Shown: positions 13,078 through 14,350 of the stretch, piece by piece
Layout of the letters: each line of letters opens with the position of its first letter
Position numbering within the stretch: the first letter of the stretch is position 1
Assembly: GCA_946615495.1 (NCBI GenBank)
Contig: CAMOHY010000027.1
Span: 1-14,350, forward strand
Length of the DNA: 14,350 bases
From: an uncultured Clostridia bacterium
GTDB taxonomy: Bacteria; Bacillota; Clostridia; Christensenellales; Aristaeellaceae
Reading direction: 5' to 3'
Notes under the pieces: model-generated
What the model was told of the DNA's origin: nothing
The model's input: only the letters and a program-made list of their open reading frames with translations
Databases searched by the model: none
Translations under genes and position numbers: made by a program

Positions 13078-13422
13078 ACCCCTTGTAAAAAAGGCTGAAA
13101 AGGATAGAACAATCCAAAGAACATCAGCAACGCGAAGCGAAGAAAAAAAGCAACGGGAAAAAGCAACCGAGGGAAATCCAGAAAAGAAACGATTTAACCG
13201 GAAACCTGTCTCCCACCGCCGCCCCAGGATCACGAAACGGAATTCATTCAAACAGACGACGAGCGATTTCATTGCGTTGTACCCTGATTGAATTTTGGGG
13301 AACGGGACAAACACCCTTTCATCTTACAGCTCAAAAACACCATTTTTTCTCCTGTAATTTCCTCTCCGATGTCCCGTTCCGTTTAACGAGTGATCCCATC
13401 CGTGGGTTGACGATAGATGTCA

Positions 13423-13463
13423 AAAGGGTCCCGAAAGCGAAAGCAAATCGGGGCCCTTTGTTT
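13423..13463. terminator. Intrinsic terminator, probably used in both directions
   Basis: AAAGGGTCCCGA (13423-13434) and TCGGGGCCCTTT (13448-13459) form a 12-bp stem with one G-U pair and a 13-nt loop. On the plus strand it runs into TTTGTTTG and would end the orphan transcript. On the minus strand the stem ends in TTTTGACA, 25 nt past the RmlD-like gene stop, so it can serve that gene too. Confidence 0.75.
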
Positions 13464-13483
13464 GCGTGCAGGTCTTCTATATA

Positions 13484-14293
13484 TCACAGCCCGTAATCCT
13501 TAAGGCAGGCGCGCAGGCCGTCCAGGGTGCTTGAAAAGGCCAGGCCCTGGGCGCGAAGCTTGCCCGTGTCCATCCACAGGCTGTGGCCATCGTGGTCCGA
13601 AGGCTGCAGGGCCACCCTCCAGCCCGCCATTTCGATGAACCGGCGGGCCGTTTCGTACATGGGCAGGGTGTTTTCGCTGCCGAAATTGTACACGCCGCCG
13701 GGCAGCAGGCGGGCCTTTTCCGTCAGCCGCGCCACCTCCCGCACGTAGGTGAGCCCCCGGTACTGGCTCTGCGAAAAGCGGGCCGGCTCCTGCCGGGCGG
13801 CGGCAAGCAGCATATTCATGAGGAAATTGCCCCGGTTGGGCAGCCCATACAGTGGCATATCATACATCCAGGTGGCCCGAAGCAGCACGGCGGAGGGGTC
13901 CGCCGTCAGCACGGCCTGCTCCATTTTCAGCTTATGGCGGGCATACACGTTGGCTGGGCAGACAGCGTCCTCCCGGTAGGGGCCCTTTTCATTCAGGCCG
14001 CTGTACACCTGATCGGTGCTGAACAGCACGGTCTTTTTCCCCTGCGCCGCCCCAACCAGCATCAGCGGCAATTCCACATTGGCCCGGTAGGAAGCCTCCG
14101 GGTCCTTTTCGCAGGCGCCGATATCCGATATAGCGGCGGTATGCACGATCCAATCGGGCTGAATTTCATCCATCATGCGCTTTAAACCGTCCATTTTCAC
14201 GCCGCGCAGCGAGGGCGCGGCCACCGCGCCGGGCAGCATGGCCATCAGCCGCGCGCCAACAAAGCCCTTCGCGCCAGTAATGAGCACTGTCAT
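13484..14293 (-). CDS. RmlD-like NAD(P)-dependent sugar-nucleotide reductase (extended SDR)
   Basis: This is a 269-residue Rossmann-fold protein of the extended short-chain dehydrogenase/reductase superfamily, closest in style to dTDP-4-dehydrorhamnose reductase. It has the nucleotide-binding TGAKGFVG (6-13), VHTAAISDIGACEKDPEASY (50-69), the active-site region LFSTDQVYSG (90-99) and the catalytic YxxxK as Y117-ARH-K121. Length is slightly below typical RmlD (about 280-300). No rmlA, rmlB or rmlC gene is in the window, so the substrate is uncertain and the family contains non-rhamnose members, including MAT2B-like proteins. I choose the ATG at 14293 because GGGAGG lies 7 nt upstream. The ATG at 14311 would place that site inside the gene. 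Confidence 0.82.
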   Translation of the reverse strand: MTVLITGAKGFVGARLMAMLPGAVAAPSLRGVKMDGLKRMMDEIQPDWIVHTAAISDIGACEKDPEASYRANVELPLMLVGAAQGKKTVLFSTDQVYSGLNEKGPYREDAVCPANVYARHKLKMEQAVLTADPSAVLLRATWMYDMPLYGLPNRGNFLMNMLLAAARQEPARFSQSQYRGLTYVREVARLTEKARLLPGGVYNFGSENTLPMYETARRFIEMAGWRVALQPSDHDGHSLWMDTGKLRAQGLAFSSTLDGLRACLKDYGL

Positions 14294-14315
14294 GGTTTTT
14301 CCTCCCGCCATATGT

Positions 14316-14330
14316 CTTTCAGTATGAAAG
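14316..14330. promoter_or_regulatory. Small inverted repeat upstream of the RmlD-like gene
   Basis: CTTTCA (14316-14321), GTA, TGAAAG (14325-14330) form a perfect 6-bp inverted repeat 23 nt before the start codon. It could be a leader hairpin or an operator. The window ends at 14350, so the promoter cannot be judged. Confidence 0.3.
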
Positions 14331-14350
14331 AATCGGATTTTATACTATTC

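Larger units (their letters stand above)
12896..13466 (+). ncRNA. Candidate large structured non-coding RNA (about 570 nt)
   Basis: The stretch runs from the strong promoter to the hairpin at 13423-13459. It is A-rich and lower in GC than all flanking genes. Nested exact pairings are dense. GCGGTGGGAGAC (13024-13035) pairs with GTCTCCCACCGC (13208-13219). GGATCAC (13227-13233) pairs with GTGATCC (13390-13396). AAACGG (13235-13240) pairs with CCGTTT (13379-13384). AATTCA (13241-13246) pairs with TGAATT (13289-13294). ACGGGACA (13302-13309) pairs with TGTCCCGT (13370-13377), extendable to 11 bp. TTACAG (13324-13329) pairs with CTGTAA (13352-13357). ACGAC/GTTGT plus GCGA/TTGC form a hairpin at 13256-13280, and TTCGGA/TCCGAA form one at 12975-12990. 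Size and style recall large ornate RNAs such as ROOL, GOLLD or OLE, but I cannot assign it to any. A decayed protein gene is the alternative. Confidence 0.5.

Noticed and set aside
12821..13314. Three overlapping minus-strand frames of about 100 codons
   Set aside because: Phe/Ser-rich translations opposite the A-rich candidate RNA, with no convincing ribosome binding sites or family resemblance.
12896..13466. tmRNA, RNase P RNA, 6S RNA or SRP RNA
   Set aside because: I looked for the tmRNA tag and tRNA-like end, and for the RNase P core GAGGAAAGTC; neither is present. The size does not fit 6S or SRP RNA.

Overview
The window comes from a GC-rich, low-phage, Gram-positive-type bacterium, most likely a gut-associated member of the Bacillota, class Clostridia. 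I infer this from strong AGGAGG-type ribosome binding sites, a membrane-anchored VanY-type D,D-carboxypeptidase, a RecD2-type helicase, an oxygen-sensitive iron alcohol dehydrogenase of the FucO type and sigma-A-like promoters. The lineage is inferred from protein style, not from a marker gene. Ten ordinary protein genes are supported. There are no rRNA, tRNA, CRISPR or prophage genes.

Layout. (1) 1-303 has no gene. It holds a MITE-like inverted-repeat segment and one copy of a 117-bp hairpin-rich dispersed repeat. (2) 304-2701, minus strand: a two-gene operon of an M18 aminopeptidase followed by a VanY-type D,D-carboxypeptidase. (3) 2737-3262, plus strand: a divergent DUF1232 gene with a clear promoter, a palindrome over its -35 box, and a terminator shared with the converging glycosyltransferase. 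(4) 3240-9058, minus strand: an M13 metallopeptidase, a RecD2 helicase and a TTG-started small membrane protein form a tight series. A GT4 glycosyltransferase follows, separated by a hairpin with a promoter in its loop. (5) 9268-10490, plus strand: a lactaldehyde reductase (FucO) gene with an intrinsic terminator, followed by the second copy of the 117-bp repeat. (6) 10641-11606 and 11827-12708, minus strand: a TIM-barrel sugar isomerase/epimerase and a methylenetetrahydrofolate reductase. (7) 12709-13483 has no convincing protein gene. It does hold the best promoter of the window, many nested inverted repeats and a terminator. (8) 13484-14293, minus strand: an RmlD-like NAD(P)-dependent reductase.

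The protein genes are mostly housekeeping or catabolic: peptide and cell-wall turnover, DNA repair, glycolipid or polysaccharide synthesis, deoxysugar fermentation and one-carbon metabolism. They do not form one pathway. The most unusual material is non-coding. First is a candidate orphan structured RNA of about 570 nt (about 12896-13466). Second is an arrangement upstream of the GT4 gene in which a hairpin hides the Shine-Dalgarno sequence in read-through RNA while a promoter in the hairpin loop would give RNA with the site free. Third is the two-copy hairpin repeat lying downstream of genes.
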